A DNA stretch of 64,000 nucleotides from DLAJ01 sp964655525 (GTDB taxonomy: Bacteria; Bacillota; Clostridia; Lachnospirales; Lachnospiraceae). Each line of letters starts with the position of its first letter. The stretch's first letter is position 1. Shown one piece after another: positions 18,938-27,491 of the stretch. The translations under genes and the position numbers were made by a program. The DNA lies in NCBI GenBank assembly GCA_964655525.1, contig CAZZNE010000001.1, positions 124,001 to 188,000 on the forward strand, in the 5' to 3' direction. The notes beneath the pieces are model-generated. The model did not search any database and had not been told where the DNA came from. It was given only the letters and a program-made list of their open reading frames with translations.

Positions 18938-18989
18938 GGAATCCCCAAGGCTGTGCATGCAGGCCACATGCCTGACTATGGAGGATTCC
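18938..18989 (-). other. Possible hairpin in the yerB leader
   Basis: A 7-bp outer stem (18938-18944 with 18983-18989) encloses a shorter stem (GCATG/CATGC). It would lie in the first part of the yerB transcript. Whether it regulates anything is unknown. Confidence 0.35.
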
Positions 18990-19006
18990 AACCATGCGTT
19001 ATTCTT

Positions 19007-19035
19007 ATTATAACGCGGTTGGTTCCGACAGTCAA
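19007..19035 (-). promoter_or_regulatory. Predicted sigma-A promoter for yerB
   Basis: On the minus strand, TTGACT (19035-19030) and TATAAT (19012-19007) are 17 bases apart. Transcription would start near 19000, about 104 bases before the ATG. The -35 box touches the first unit of the 17-bp repeat array. Confidence 0.75.
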
Positions 19036-19135
19036 TGTTTTCGGCATTGCAATGTTTTGCCAATGGCAACGTTTTGCCAATGGCAACGTTTTGCCAATGG
19101 CAACGTTTTGCCGATGGCAATGTTTTGCCATTGCA
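19035..19135. repeat. 17-bp palindromic tandem repeat array between divergent promoters
   Basis: Six head-to-tail units start at 19035, 19052, 19069, 19086, 19103 and 19120. The consensus is ACGTTTTGCCAATGGCA. Units 3 and 4 are identical, unit 5 differs at one base, unit 2 at one base, and units 1 and 6 are more diverged. Each unit holds the near-palindrome TTGCCA-A-TGGCAA (across the unit border). The array fills exactly the space between the -35 box of the yerB promoter and the -35 box of the rightward promoter. Confidence 0.9.
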
Positions 19136-19159
19136 TTGTGCGGTTAAGCTTGTTATAAT
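19131..19159 (+). promoter_or_regulatory. Predicted sigma-A promoter for the DUF2142-like gene
   Basis: TTGCAT at 19131-19136 (inside the last repeat unit) and TATAAT at 19154-19159 are 17 bases apart. The start point would be near 19166, giving a leader of about 78 bases to the GTG at 19244. Confidence 0.75.
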
Positions 19160-19243
19160 CACTTTATTATTGTGATCATGGAAAAATCTGGCAGAGTGAG
19201 TCTTTGGAAAAAGTTGATCGCTTTGCAAGAATGGAGGATTAGA

Positions 19244-20641
19244 GTGAAAAAACAATCCGAACGTTTTTTCTTTATTTTGTATATGGCAGGATTTCTGATC
19301 ATGGCGGTCCCAATGGCGGTCTGTCAGCCTCATGTTGACACAATTTCGGATGTTCCGGTAAGTCCGCCCGACGAATATTTCCGCATGCTGATCCCTAAGT
19401 ATATCTGTGACCACGGAACGCTTCCGACCGGTTTGGAAGAAGAAGTCAGAATTACTGGATGCGGTTTCTCTTATGGACTGTATAACACGCTGCCATACAT
19501 TATTCAGGGCTATGTGATGCGTTTTGTCAGTCTGTTTACGGATTCAGACCTTGCTCTTTTATATGCGGGGCGTTTTGTCAACATTGTTTTTGGCTGCATC
19601 ATGGCCGTGTTTGTGTATCTGCTCGGAAAACGCCTTTTTGCGGATCGGCGTTTTCGGTGGCTTTTCTGTGTGGCGGTCATGTATCTTCCCGAAAATCTTT
19701 TTGTTCACACTTACATTAACACGGATTCCTGCTGCCTGCTTGCAACGGCGATGATCCTGCATGCACTGGTATGGGGGTATCAGGAGGGATTTTGTGTCAA
19801 AAACTGCATAGGTCTTGCGGTCGGGATCATTTTGTGCGCGCTTTCCTATTATAATGCCTACGGATATATTCTGGCTGCCGTTCTGCTCTTCATCGCCTAT
19901 TATGTAGTAAAAGAAAACGGGAAATGGCACTGTGATCTAAAAAAAATGTTTACTTACGGGGCATTGGTCAGCATCCTTGTCATCATCGGTGCAGGCTGGT
20001 GGTTTGTGCGTGCATGGTTTGTCTTGGACGGGGATATTCTCGGCCTAAAAACCAAGGAGCAGCTGGCATTGTTGTATGCGCTTCCCGAAACAAGCCCGCT
20101 GAATACTTATCAGGCCCGCGGCGTCAGCATTTTCCAGATGCTGTCGGAAAATCAGTTTTTCCAGTGCCTGTATGACAGCTTTATTGCTGCATACGGCTCG
20201 TTATCCATCCGCGGGCACTACTGGACTTATTTTTCCTATAAGCTGTTGTTTGGCGCAGGGCTTGTCGGCGGACTGTGGAGCTTCGGCGGCTTCCTCAGAA
20301 AAAAAGAGCATAAAATAAATGGGAAAGTGTTGTTTTTTCATATCAATATGGTGCTGTGCATGGTGCTTCCGCTCATCATTCTGATCCGCTATGCCTATAC
20401 GATGAATTATCAGCATCAGGGACGATATATGCTGCCGGCGCTCATTCCTATCATGTATTACACGGTCTGCGGCATACGGGAGCTCTCTCAGGCGGGGGTT
20501 GGCGGAAAGCATCTTCCCGCCCGGCTGGTGAACCTTGGCGTCGCGTTTGCACTCTTTATCGCTGCCGGGAGTTCGTTTTACATGGTTTTTATTCAGGCGC
20601 TTCCCATTTACCGGGAAGTGGGGATGTGGCTGACCTATTAG
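19244..20641 (+). CDS. DUF2142-like polytopic membrane protein
   Basis: 465 residues from the GTG at 19244, preferred because GGAGG (19233-19237) lies seven bases upstream. Longer in-frame starts at 19172 (GTG) and 19178 (ATG) would sit only about 10 bases from the predicted transcription start. About 11 TM helices; the first external loop contains SPPDEYFRMLIPKYI and a late segment reads YQHQGRYMLPALIPIMYY. These are the DE-loop and GRY-x-LP motif of DUF2142/GT-C-type proteins. The substrate is unknown, probably a polyprenyl-linked sugar. Confidence 0.78.
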   Translation: MKKQSERFFFILYMAGFLIMAVPMAVCQPHVDTISDVPVSPPDEYFRMLIPKYICDHGTLPTGLEEEVRITGCGFSYGLYNTLPYIIQGYVMRFVSLFTDSDLALLYAGRFVNIVFGCIMAVFVYLLGKRLFADRRFRWLFCVAVMYLPENLFVHTYINTDSCCLLATAMILHALVWGYQEGFCVKNCIGLAVGIILCALSYYNAYGYILAAVLLFIAYYVVKENGKWHCDLKKMFTYGALVSILVIIGAGWWFVRAWFVLDGDILGLKTKEQLALLYALPETSPLNTYQARGVSIFQMLSENQFFQCLYDSFIAAYGSLSIRGHYWTYFSYKLLFGAGLVGGLWSFGGFLRKKEHKINGKVLFFHINMVLCMVLPLIILIRYAYTMNYQHQGRYMLPALIPIMYYTVCGIRELSQAGVGGKHLPARLVNLGVAFALFIAAGSSFYMVFIQALPIYREVGMWLTY

Positions 20642-20699
20642 ATACCAAAATTTGGCAGCAAAACAGGTTTTTATTTTCCTAATTTTACAAAAAAAGATA

Positions 20700-20728
20700 T
20701 TGCATGGAAAAAATAAATCTGATATAAT
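20700..20728 (+). promoter_or_regulatory. Predicted sigma-A promoter for the DUF5722 gene
   Basis: TTGCAT at 20700-20705 and TATAAT at 20723-20728, spacing 17. The start site would be near 20735, which falls inside the 5' hairpin described next. Confidence 0.7.
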
Positions 20729-20730
20729 TT

Positions 20731-20767
20731 TCATACTCTCGCTTCACAATAAAAGTAGAGAGTATGA
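20731..20767 (+). promoter_or_regulatory. 5'-leader hairpin
   Basis: A 10-bp inverted repeat (20731-20740 with 20758-20767, TCATACTCTC/GAGAGTATGA) with a 17-base loop. It sits at the very 5' end of the predicted transcript, about 36 bases before the start codon. Such 5' stems often protect mRNA. Confidence 0.5.
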
Positions 20768-20803
20768 CTGGCATAACAATACATTTTTATGGAGGGAAAA
20801 AGG

Positions 20804-22390
20804 ATGAAAAAGAGATGGGGATTAGGCCTGCTCATTGCGTTCGTTGCGGTAATGATACTGCAGTTACCGGTATCGGCTGCAAATGACACGGTTCAGATTC
20901 AGCTGTGTTATATCGAAGGCGATCAGGTCAAAGTAGCTGCAAGTGGAAGTGCAGCAGGCGAAGACGGACGGTATTATTTGTTTGCGTTGAAGCCTTATGA
21001 GACCGAGGTCGGGCTCAGACAGGATTATTGTGCGGTCGGCACAGCGACTGCGAGTGGTATCTATTTTTCCGCACCTTTAAATTTGGATACGGCAGCTTCG
21101 CAGCTTTATTCTAGATTTGTTGTGACCGTTATAAGCGGCGGTCGCTTCGTTCCTGTAAGTAACGAGATGTATATTCTTAATCCGGAAGCCGTTGCGACCA
21201 AAGCGACGGTCAGCATTTCGGAAGCCACCGGAAACAAGAAGGGAATCACGGCATACTGGCCGTATGCGAATCTTCTTTCGGATCTTGGCGTAGGATATGC
21301 GGGAACGACGGTTGATACGGCAAACTTCTTTAATGGCGGCGGCATCAACTTTACCTATAACGGCAAGGTTTACTCCTTTAATGCGGTGGCAGTAAAGGAG
21401 CTTGATACGATCGTCAGCCTTTACAATGCGCAGAATGCAGATATCTGCATGATCGTTGTCAACAGCCTTTCCGCAGGGACTGCGGATATGGTTCATCCGG
21501 GAGCGATGGGGACCGGTAAGAATCCGCACTACTATTCGGTCAATGTGACCACGCAGGCAGGCGAGGAGAAGTTTGCGGCATTTATGTCGTTCCTTGCAAA
21601 TCGTTACAACGGCGGAAAGCTTGGTTCCGTGCAGAGCTACGTCATCGGTAACGAGGTCAACAGCAGCGATTCCTGGCATTATGCCGGCGAAGTTCCGGTA
21701 TCACTGTTTGCTGCAGATTACGCAACACAGTTCCGTGTGGCATATAACGCGATCAAGAGCCATAACAGCGCTGCAAATGTTTATATCTGTACTGATCAGA
21801 GATGGACGCACTGCGATGGCGGAAGCTCCTATCGCGGCAAGGACGTCATTGATGGCTTTAATGCAGAAATCTTAAGAACCGGAAATATTGACTGGGGACT
21901 TTCCTTCCATCCGTATGCGGTGCCTTTGACACACTCCAGCTTCTGGACGACGGCTCCGGGATACGGCGCGTTAAAGCTGGTTGATAATACAGTCAATACG
22001 AAGATGATCACCCCGCTCAACATGAATGTTGTAACGAATTACTTCCAGCAGCCGCAGTACCTTACACGTACGGGCGCGGTCAGAAATATCATCATTTCCG
22101 AGCTTGGTTTTAGTTCCGCAGGTTCCGGCAATAACGAGAATATTCAGGCAGCAGCCATCGCTTATTCCTATAAGCTGATCGCAGCCAATCCGTATATTAA
22201 GATGGTACTGTACAGTGCGATGCTTGATATTCCGGAGGAGGTACAGCAGGGACTTGCTAACGGTCTGTTAACCAGCACCGGCGCACCGAAGCCTGCCTAT
22301 TACGTGTACCAGATGGTGGATCGGGACAGCTTGAATCAATATGCACCGTTTGTTGGCGTATCCAGTTGGTCACAGCTGGGATTACAGTAA
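20804..22390 (+). CDS. Secreted DUF5722 glycosidase-like protein
   Basis: 528 residues from the ATG at 20804; the earlier in-frame ATG at 20789 is itself part of the GGAGGG ribosome binding site. A Sec signal peptide (about 1-26, ending VSAAND) shows it is exported. After a beta-rich N-terminal part, the region 140-515 looks like a glycosidase-type TIM barrel. E284 in SYVIGNEVN and E433 in IIISELGFS are at the ends of predicted strands, where GH-A clan enzymes keep acid/base and nucleophile. The family is annotated as DUF5722 without proven substrate. It may trim or remodel the surface glycan. A strong terminator follows. Confidence 0.82.
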   Translation: MKKRWGLGLLIAFVAVMILQLPVSAANDTVQIQLCYIEGDQVKVAASGSAAGEDGRYYLFALKPYETEVGLRQDYCAVGTATASGIYFSAPLNLDTAASQLYSRFVVTVISGGRFVPVSNEMYILNPEAVATKATVSISEATGNKKGITAYWPYANLLSDLGVGYAGTTVDTANFFNGGGINFTYNGKVYSFNAVAVKELDTIVSLYNAQNADICMIVVNSLSAGTADMVHPGAMGTGKNPHYYSVNVTTQAGEEKFAAFMSFLANRYNGGKLGSVQSYVIGNEVNSSDSWHYAGEVPVSLFAADYATQFRVAYNAIKSHNSAANVYICTDQRWTHCDGGSSYRGKDVIDGFNAEILRTGNIDWGLSFHPYAVPLTHSSFWTTAPGYGALKLVDNTVNTKMITPLNMNVVTNYFQQPQYLTRTGAVRNIIISELGFSSAGSGNNENIQAAAIAYSYKLIAANPYIKMVLYSAMLDIPEEVQQGLANGLLTSTGAPKPAYYVYQMVDRDSLNQYAPFVGVSSWSQLGLQ

Positions 22391-22430
22391 ATTACCGTGA
22401 TTCGATATCAAACTGAATCGTGACTTTCAG

Positions 22431-22470
22431 AATCCATACCATCGTTTTTGCGCGATGGTATGGATTTTCT
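22431..22470 (+). terminator. Rho-independent terminator after the DUF5722 gene
   Basis: A 14-bp stem (22431-22444 with 22453-22466, AATCCATACCATCG/CGATGGTATGGATT) with an 8-base loop, followed by TTCTT. Confidence 0.85.
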
Positions 22471-22560
22471 TAAACTATGGAAATGTTCGGCGCAGAAGCG
22501 CCATCAGGATATATTGGAGCAGTATCGCAGGCAAAGCTTGCGATATGCAGGGGTATGAAT

Positions 22561-24135
22561 ATGAACAATAACCAAACGATGAAAAAACAATTTCAGAATT
22601 TAGCAATGCCGTTTCGGGCGTTTGTCCTGTTTATCAAAGAACATCGGCTTTTGGGGATGATGCTATTTGCCCTGCTGCTTCTTGTTTATGGAAAAGCGGC
22701 ATATTCCAATGATTTTTATGTGGATGCGGAAGTCATTCTGAACCATCCGCGCACGTTTTATAACTGGGGGGGAATCGGCAGGTTCGGACTGATCGCAGTG
22801 AAATGTCTCACAGGGATGCATTGGTATAATCCCTATTTTGCGGCGGCACTGTTTCTGATCACAATGTGGCTGGAAGGGATGTGCTGCTGCCTCTTATTTT
22901 CACGTCTGGGCTACGGCGGGAACGACCAGGTCAATTTGGTCTTCACGTGCTTGTTTTTGATCTTCCCGACCCTTGCAGACCAGTACATGTTTCGCTTCCA
23001 GTCTTTTGAGATTGTGCTTGCGATGACGATGATCGTGGTATCATCGGGCTATTTTGTTCTCTTTTTGAAAAAGAAAAATCCTGCGGCGTTTGCGCTTGCC
23101 GTCCTTCTGGATATAGGTTCCTACGGCATTTATCAGTCCATGGTAAACCTGCAGATCTGTTTTTATATTGTCCTTTATCTGTTTTGTATGGAACAGTCTG
23201 ACGCTGCGAAGCGGAAGAGACAGGTGTTGTGGTCGATGCTTCATTTTATCATCGGCTTTGTCGTTTATGAGATCATTGCCACGCTGTTTTTTAACGACAC
23301 GACCTATCTGGCGGATCAGGTTGGCTGGTTTTCAGGCGATCTTGCATGGACCATTCGCAATCTGCTCGCATATGTCAAGCATGTCCTTCTTGCAACCGAC
23401 GTCTTTTATCCGGTTACCTATGCCGTGTGCGTCGTTGCCGGAATCGCAGCTTTGATTTTTTATGTTTCTAAAAAAATCTACCGCGTGCCGGCATTTCTGG
23501 GGATTTGCGCCACATTGGCATCTCCGTTTTTCCTTGCCATTGTGACGGGAAGCCCGACGATCTACCGCGCACAGTGCATGCTCCCGTTTGTATGCGCTTC
23601 GATGTGGTTATTTTTGGTTCATTTTTTATCCGTGTATCTGCCCGGTAAGAAAATATTCCGGCATGTTTGGATTCTCTGCGGCTGTATCCTGCTCTTTGCG
23701 CAGGCATCCGTGGTGATGCGGATGTTCTATACACAGGACGTCATCAGAGATGCCGACCGGATCACAGCGCAGCAGGTGATGAACCGATTAGATACATTGA
23801 GCGATACCGCCCGCACAAAACCGGTTGTTTTTACGGGACATCTTGATGCGAAAGGAAACGGATCGTGTTATACCAAAGAGGAAGCTGCGTCCTTCCTCGC
23901 CTATTCTCTTTTTGAATATGCCTATGTTGAGGGTGTTCCCATTGAAACCCCCAACTATTATAATACCGGAAGAATTTTGGGGTATTTTGAGACGCTTGGA
24001 TTTTCCTATGAGATGCCGACAAAAGAAATAACGGCGGAAGCAGAGCGCTTCAGTGCCGACATGGAATGCTGGCCGGCATCCTCATCCGTTGCAGAGACAG
24101 AGACCTTTGTGGTCATCAAGCTGAGTGATTTCTGA
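22561..24135 (+). CDS. GtrII-like glucosyltransferase, polytopic
   Basis: 524 residues with about 10 TM helices. The first external loop carries NDFYVDAEVILNHPRTFYNWG and GRFGLIAVKCL, the pattern of the GtrII family. GtrII enzymes move glucose (or another sugar) from a polyprenyl-phosphate carrier onto a surface polysaccharide outside the membrane. The C-terminus (MECWPASSSV...VIKLSDF) is a soluble beta-like tail whose relic also appears at 53728-53841. Start choice: the ATG at 22561 lies seven bases after AGGGG; longer in-frame starts at 22477 and 22555 have poor sites. A GtrB-like partner is encoded at 53850-54836. Confidence 0.8.
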   Translation: MNNNQTMKKQFQNLAMPFRAFVLFIKEHRLLGMMLFALLLLVYGKAAYSNDFYVDAEVILNHPRTFYNWGGIGRFGLIAVKCLTGMHWYNPYFAAALFLITMWLEGMCCCLLFSRLGYGGNDQVNLVFTCLFLIFPTLADQYMFRFQSFEIVLAMTMIVVSSGYFVLFLKKKNPAAFALAVLLDIGSYGIYQSMVNLQICFYIVLYLFCMEQSDAAKRKRQVLWSMLHFIIGFVVYEIIATLFFNDTTYLADQVGWFSGDLAWTIRNLLAYVKHVLLATDVFYPVTYAVCVVAGIAALIFYVSKKIYRVPAFLGICATLASPFFLAIVTGSPTIYRAQCMLPFVCASMWLFLVHFLSVYLPGKKIFRHVWILCGCILLFAQASVVMRMFYTQDVIRDADRITAQQVMNRLDTLSDTARTKPVVFTGHLDAKGNGSCYTKEEAASFLAYSLFEYAYVEGVPIETPNYYNTGRILGYFETLGFSYEMPTKEITAEAERFSADMECWPASSSVAETETFVVIKLSDF

Positions 24136-24191
24136 TAAAAGGACTCTGAACGAGGCAGAATGAACAAAGAGAAAGTTCGGAGGAACGGTAA

Positions 24192-25280
24192 GTGGAGAAT
24201 GGAATGACAAAGAAGCAGTCTGCGATCATGCAGGGTGTGGCGATCTGGATGATGTTGTATCATCACTTGTATTCCTATGTGACGGAATATGAATCGGTCC
24301 TGCCTTTTATGCAGCCGGACATCGTCAGGCGGATTGCGTGGTTTTGTAAGATCTGTGTGGGAATCTTTGCGTTTGTCAGCGGATATGGTATGTATTATGG
24401 AATGGAACGGCAGCCGCGGGAGCGGTTTTTCGGGAGGATGTTTGCGGAGTACCGCTGCGTGCTGTTGCGAATCCTGAAATTGTACGGAAAGCTTTGGCTG
24501 GTACTGCTGATTTTTATGGGGGTCTTTTTTGGAGTCCTGAAAAGACCTTTTACGCCGGAGCTGTTTTGGGGGAATCTGACGGCGCTGAACCCGACCTATA
24601 ACGCAGCGTGGTGGTATGTAGAACAATATGCCAAGATGCTTTTGGTGCTGCCTCTGTTTGATCTTTTTCTGACACGTTTTGACAGAGCGGAAGAGACAAA
24701 AAAGAAGCGCCTGTTTTACGCGGCGCTTGTGCTGATCTGTCTGATTCTGATATTCGTAGGGAGGCTGTGGCAGCCGGTGTTGTGGAGCGGACTGTTGGCA
24801 GCCGCACGCGGACTCAGAATTTCTTTTTTGATGATATTTATCGTGGGCTATGTGATCGCGCGTTACCGCGTGTATCAGCGGGCGGATCATCTGTTGCAAA
24901 GATTGGGAAGCCGGTTATTGGTATGTCTGTCCTTGGTGCTGATCGGTATGGTCGTAGCGCTGCGGGTCGCGTTGGCGACAGGTCCTGCTTACGGGAAAAC
25001 AGATTTTATACTGACACCGCTGCTGGTTTACGGATTGCTGACCGTATGCTCCCATGCGAGGGCGCTTGAGACCTTTTTTGCGTGGTGGGGACGGCAGTCA
25101 ACCTATATCTGGCTGGTGCACGGGTTTGTATATGAAAAAGCATTTCTGTTTGTCAAATCCTATGTGAAGCTGGATCTGCCCGGCTATCTGGCTGCGCTTG
25201 CGGTTTCAGCCGCGGCGGCAGTTCTGCTGGGAGCGTTGGAGCGTCTTCCGGGCAGATGGATTCGGGCAAGGCATTCATAG
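24192..25280 (+). CDS. Acyltransferase family 3 membrane protein
   Basis: 362 residues with about 10 TM helices. The first helix region GVAIWMMLYHHLYSY carries the conserved His of acyltransferase-3 (OafA/NodX-type) enzymes. GVFAFVSGYGMYYGM and a late YIWLVHGFVYEK motif fit as well. The family moves acyl (often acetyl) groups onto exported glycans. The GTG at 24192 has GGAGG (24179-24183) eight bases upstream; ATG 24204 with GGAG is an alternative four codons later. Its stop overlaps the end of the convergent AraC-type gene by six bases. Confidence 0.88.
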   Translation: MENGMTKKQSAIMQGVAIWMMLYHHLYSYVTEYESVLPFMQPDIVRRIAWFCKICVGIFAFVSGYGMYYGMERQPRERFFGRMFAEYRCVLLRILKLYGKLWLVLLIFMGVFFGVLKRPFTPELFWGNLTALNPTYNAAWWYVEQYAKMLLVLPLFDLFLTRFDRAEETKKKRLFYAALVLICLILIFVGRLWQPVLWSGLLAAARGLRISFLMIFIVGYVIARYRVYQRADHLLQRLGSRLLVCLSLVLIGMVVALRVALATGPAYGKTDFILTPLLVYGLLTVCSHARALETFFAWWGRQSTYIWLVHGFVYEKAFLFVKSYVKLDLPGYLAALAVSAAAAVLLGALERLPGRWIRARHS

Positions 25281-26111
25281 GCTTTTCCATTTTTTGCGGT
25301 ATTGCAGCGGCGTCATGCCCTCGGCGCGCTTGAACACATGGATAAAGTAAGCGCTGTCTAAGAAACCGGATTCCTCCGCGATGGATTCGACGGGAAGCTC
25401 GGAAAAACGCAGTGCGGACTTTGCGTGGGCGATGCGCCGCTGCGTAATATCGCTGACAAGCGTCACGCCGTATGTCTGCCGATATTCGCGCGACATATGG
25501 TATTTGCTGATAAAAAACAATTCCGACAAATGATTCAATGTGATTTTTTCGGCATAATGAAGCCGGATGTATTCGTGAATCTGCTGCAGCTTGGCAGGTG
25601 CGGTGTCAGAGCTTTCATTTTGCTGCGAATAAATCTGCGAAATGAGTTCCGTCAAAAGACAATGAGCGTTCAGCTCGCTCATAAAGGTGCGGTCGCGGCT
25701 GATTTCATATAATTGACTGATAGTTTCCACAAATGGAAGTATACTAACAGGGCGGAAGAAAAAAGGATGTCCCTGTTCCAGATAAGATTCATAAAAATGC
25801 GCGGCGTCCGCACCGTTAAAATGAACCCATGTTAAGCGCCACGGTTCTTCCTCGGAACTCTCGTGCGCATAGGGGCTGCGGCAGTCCAAAAAAGCACAGT
25901 CGCCGCTTTTTAAGCTTTTGGTCTGATGTTCATAGGTAAGCGTGCCGCGTCCGCTCAAAACGACAAAGAACAGATAGGAATTCAAGTTCTTACGGCTGCT
26001 GATATGGGGCTCTAAGCTTTGCAGGGAGCCCACCTCCTGAACGTAAAGGTAATGCGTTTTTGCATAGGAGGAGGGTGTTACGAGGACGCGCTCGGATCGT
26101 GTGTTTGCCAT
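25275..26111 (-). CDS. AraC-family transcriptional regulator
   Basis: 278 residues. The ATG at 26111 is chosen because GGAG lies seven bases upstream on the minus strand; the frame is open to 26315 but that extension is not protein-like. The N-terminal cupin-type ligand domain (about 30-140) has YLFFVVLSGRGTLTYEH and SGDCAFLDCRSPYAHE. The C-terminal double helix-turn-helix (about 180-275) has EKITLNHLSELFFISKYHMSREY-type and ESGFLDSAYFIHVFKRAEGMTPLQYRKKW motifs. Such proteins often sense a sugar. It diverges from gmd-fcl-manC and may control them or the acyltransferase. Confidence 0.92.
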   Translation of the reverse strand: MANTRSERVLVTPSSYAKTHYLYVQEVGSLQSLEPHISSRKNLNSYLFFVVLSGRGTLTYEHQTKSLKSGDCAFLDCRSPYAHESSEEEPWRLTWVHFNGADAAHFYESYLEQGHPFFFRPVSILPFVETISQLYEISRDRTFMSELNAHCLLTELISQIYSQQNESSDTAPAKLQQIHEYIRLHYAEKITLNHLSELFFISKYHMSREYRQTYGVTLVSDITQRRIAHAKSALRFSELPVESIAEESGFLDSAYFIHVFKRAEGMTPLQYRKKWKSL

Positions 26112-26167
26112 AATAAATCTCCATGTTGCCGACAGCTCGCGAATTTGGGCGTCAGCACAATATTTGC

Positions 26168-26208
26168 AAAGCGAACTTGTTCGCTTTTGAAAAATCTTTG
26201 ATTTTTCA
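26168..26208. repeat. Two tandem short-loop hairpins upstream of the AraC-type gene
   Basis: Hairpin 1 is a 9-bp stem (26168-26176 with 26179-26187, AAAGCGAAC/GTTCGCTTT). Hairpin 2 is a 9-bp stem (26188-26196 with 26200-26208, TGAAAAATC/GATTTTTCA). They abut without a gap, in the stretch that would be the leader of the minus-strand regulator. Confidence 0.65.
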
Positions 26209-26269
26209 ATCTGAAATCCTTTCAAAGTAAAAATAGCAATAAAATACAATTTTTTCGCAATAATATAGG

Positions 26270-26298
26270 TTGATACCATAATTATACAATAGTATACT
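26270..26298 (+). promoter_or_regulatory. Predicted sigma-A promoter of the gmd-fcl-manC operon
   Basis: TTGATA at 26270-26275 and TATACT at 26293-26298, spacing 17 bases. The start point would be near 26305, about 62 bases before the gmd ATG. Confidence 0.7.
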
Positions 26299-26366
26299 CT
26301 GAAAAGAAATCGCAAAATGATATTATTTTAGGAAATCATCTTGAATAGAAAGAGGAGGGCTCACAG

Positions 26367-27467
26367 ATGAGCAATATTGCATTGATCACTGGCATTACGG
26401 GACAGGACGGCTCCTACCTTGCGGAATTTCTGCTTGCAAAAGGATATGAGGTACACGGACTGATCCGCAGACACAGCATATCGAACACAGCGAGGATTGA
26501 ACATTTGATCCATTCCAAATATTATAAAGTGAAATTTTTCTTACATTTTGCGGATACGACCGATTCGAGCAACCTGATGCGGCTGATCGGTGAGATTCGC
26601 CCGACCGAAGTGTATAATCTTGCGGCGCAATCCCATGTAGGCGTATCCTTTGAAGTACCGGAGTATACGGCGGACGCGACGGGGACAAGCACGTTGAAGC
26701 TGTTAGAGGCGATCCGTGTCAACGGCGGAAACTGTCGCTATTATCAGGCATCCACTTCGGAGTTGTTCGGTGGAATCCCGGAGACGGCGCCGCAGAGCGA
26801 GCAGACGCCGTTTTATCCGAAAAGTCCTTACGGCGTGGCAAAGCTGTACTCTTACTGGATCACAGTCAATTACAGAGAATCTTATAATATGTTTACCTGC
26901 AACGGCATCCTGTTCAATCATGAGTCCCCGCGCCGCGGAGAAAACTTTGTGACAAGAAAGATCACGCTTGCGCTGGCGAATATCATGGCTGGAAAGCAGG
27001 AAAAGCTGTCTCTCGGCAATATGAATGCAAAGCGCGATTGGGGCTTTGCGGGCGATTACGTCGAGGGTATGTGGCTCATGCTCCAGCAGGATAAATGCGG
27101 AGATTATGTGCTTGCGACGAATGAGACGCATACGGTACGGGAGTTTGTCGAGGAGGCGTTCGCCAATCTCGGTATTACGATCCGCTGGGAGGGCGAGGGT
27201 GTGAACGAAAAGGGTTATGATGCCGGGACGGGCAGACTCTATGTTGATGTGAATCCCGAATTCTATCGTCCGGCGGAGGTCGAGTTCCTTTGGGGTAACT
27301 GTGCGAAAGCGGAAAAAGAGCTCGGATGGAAACGTAAGGTGGACTTTAAGCAGCTCGTAAAAATGATGATGGATGCGGATATGAAAGAGATCGCGGGCAT
27401 GAACTGTGATGAGTACAGAGCAAAGAGAAATCCTAAGTCTGCAGAAAACGCAGAAAAGGCGAAATAG
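26367..27467 (+). CDS. gmd: GDP-mannose 4,6-dehydratase
   Basis: Converts GDP-D-mannose to GDP-4-keto-6-deoxymannose, first step to GDP-L-fucose. 366 residues, usual length. NADP loop TGITGQDGSYLAE at 8-20; RRHSISNTARIEHL follows as in all Gmd proteins. The catalytic residues are STSELFG at 129-135 and Y155-x3-K159 in YGVAKLYSYW. ESPRRGENFVTRKIT is the substrate-binding block. It leads a three-gene operon with fcl and manC, which together make GDP-fucose from mannose-1-phosphate. Confidence 0.97.
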   Translation: MSNIALITGITGQDGSYLAEFLLAKGYEVHGLIRRHSISNTARIEHLIHSKYYKVKFFLHFADTTDSSNLMRLIGEIRPTEVYNLAAQSHVGVSFEVPEYTADATGTSTLKLLEAIRVNGGNCRYYQASTSELFGGIPETAPQSEQTPFYPKSPYGVAKLYSYWITVNYRESYNMFTCNGILFNHESPRRGENFVTRKITLALANIMAGKQEKLSLGNMNAKRDWGFAGDYVEGMWLMLQQDKCGDYVLATNETHTVREFVEEAFANLGITIRWEGEGVNEKGYDAGTGRLYVDVNPEFYRPAEVEFLWGNCAKAEKELGWKRKVDFKQLVKMMMDADMKEIAGMNCDEYRAKRNPKSAENAEKAK

Positions 27468-27491
27468 ATCAAAACAGAATGAGGGATAAAA

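Noticed and set aside
19035..19135. Tandem array considered as a CRISPR or origin iteron array
   Set aside because: Units abut without spacers, so it is not CRISPR; there is no replication gene nearby, and the flanking promoters give a simpler reading as operator.
24006..24899. Open frame of 297 codons on the minus strand
   Set aside because: Antisense to the GtrII-like and acyltransferase genes; composition rich in His, Gln, Arg and Pro is typical of a shadow frame.
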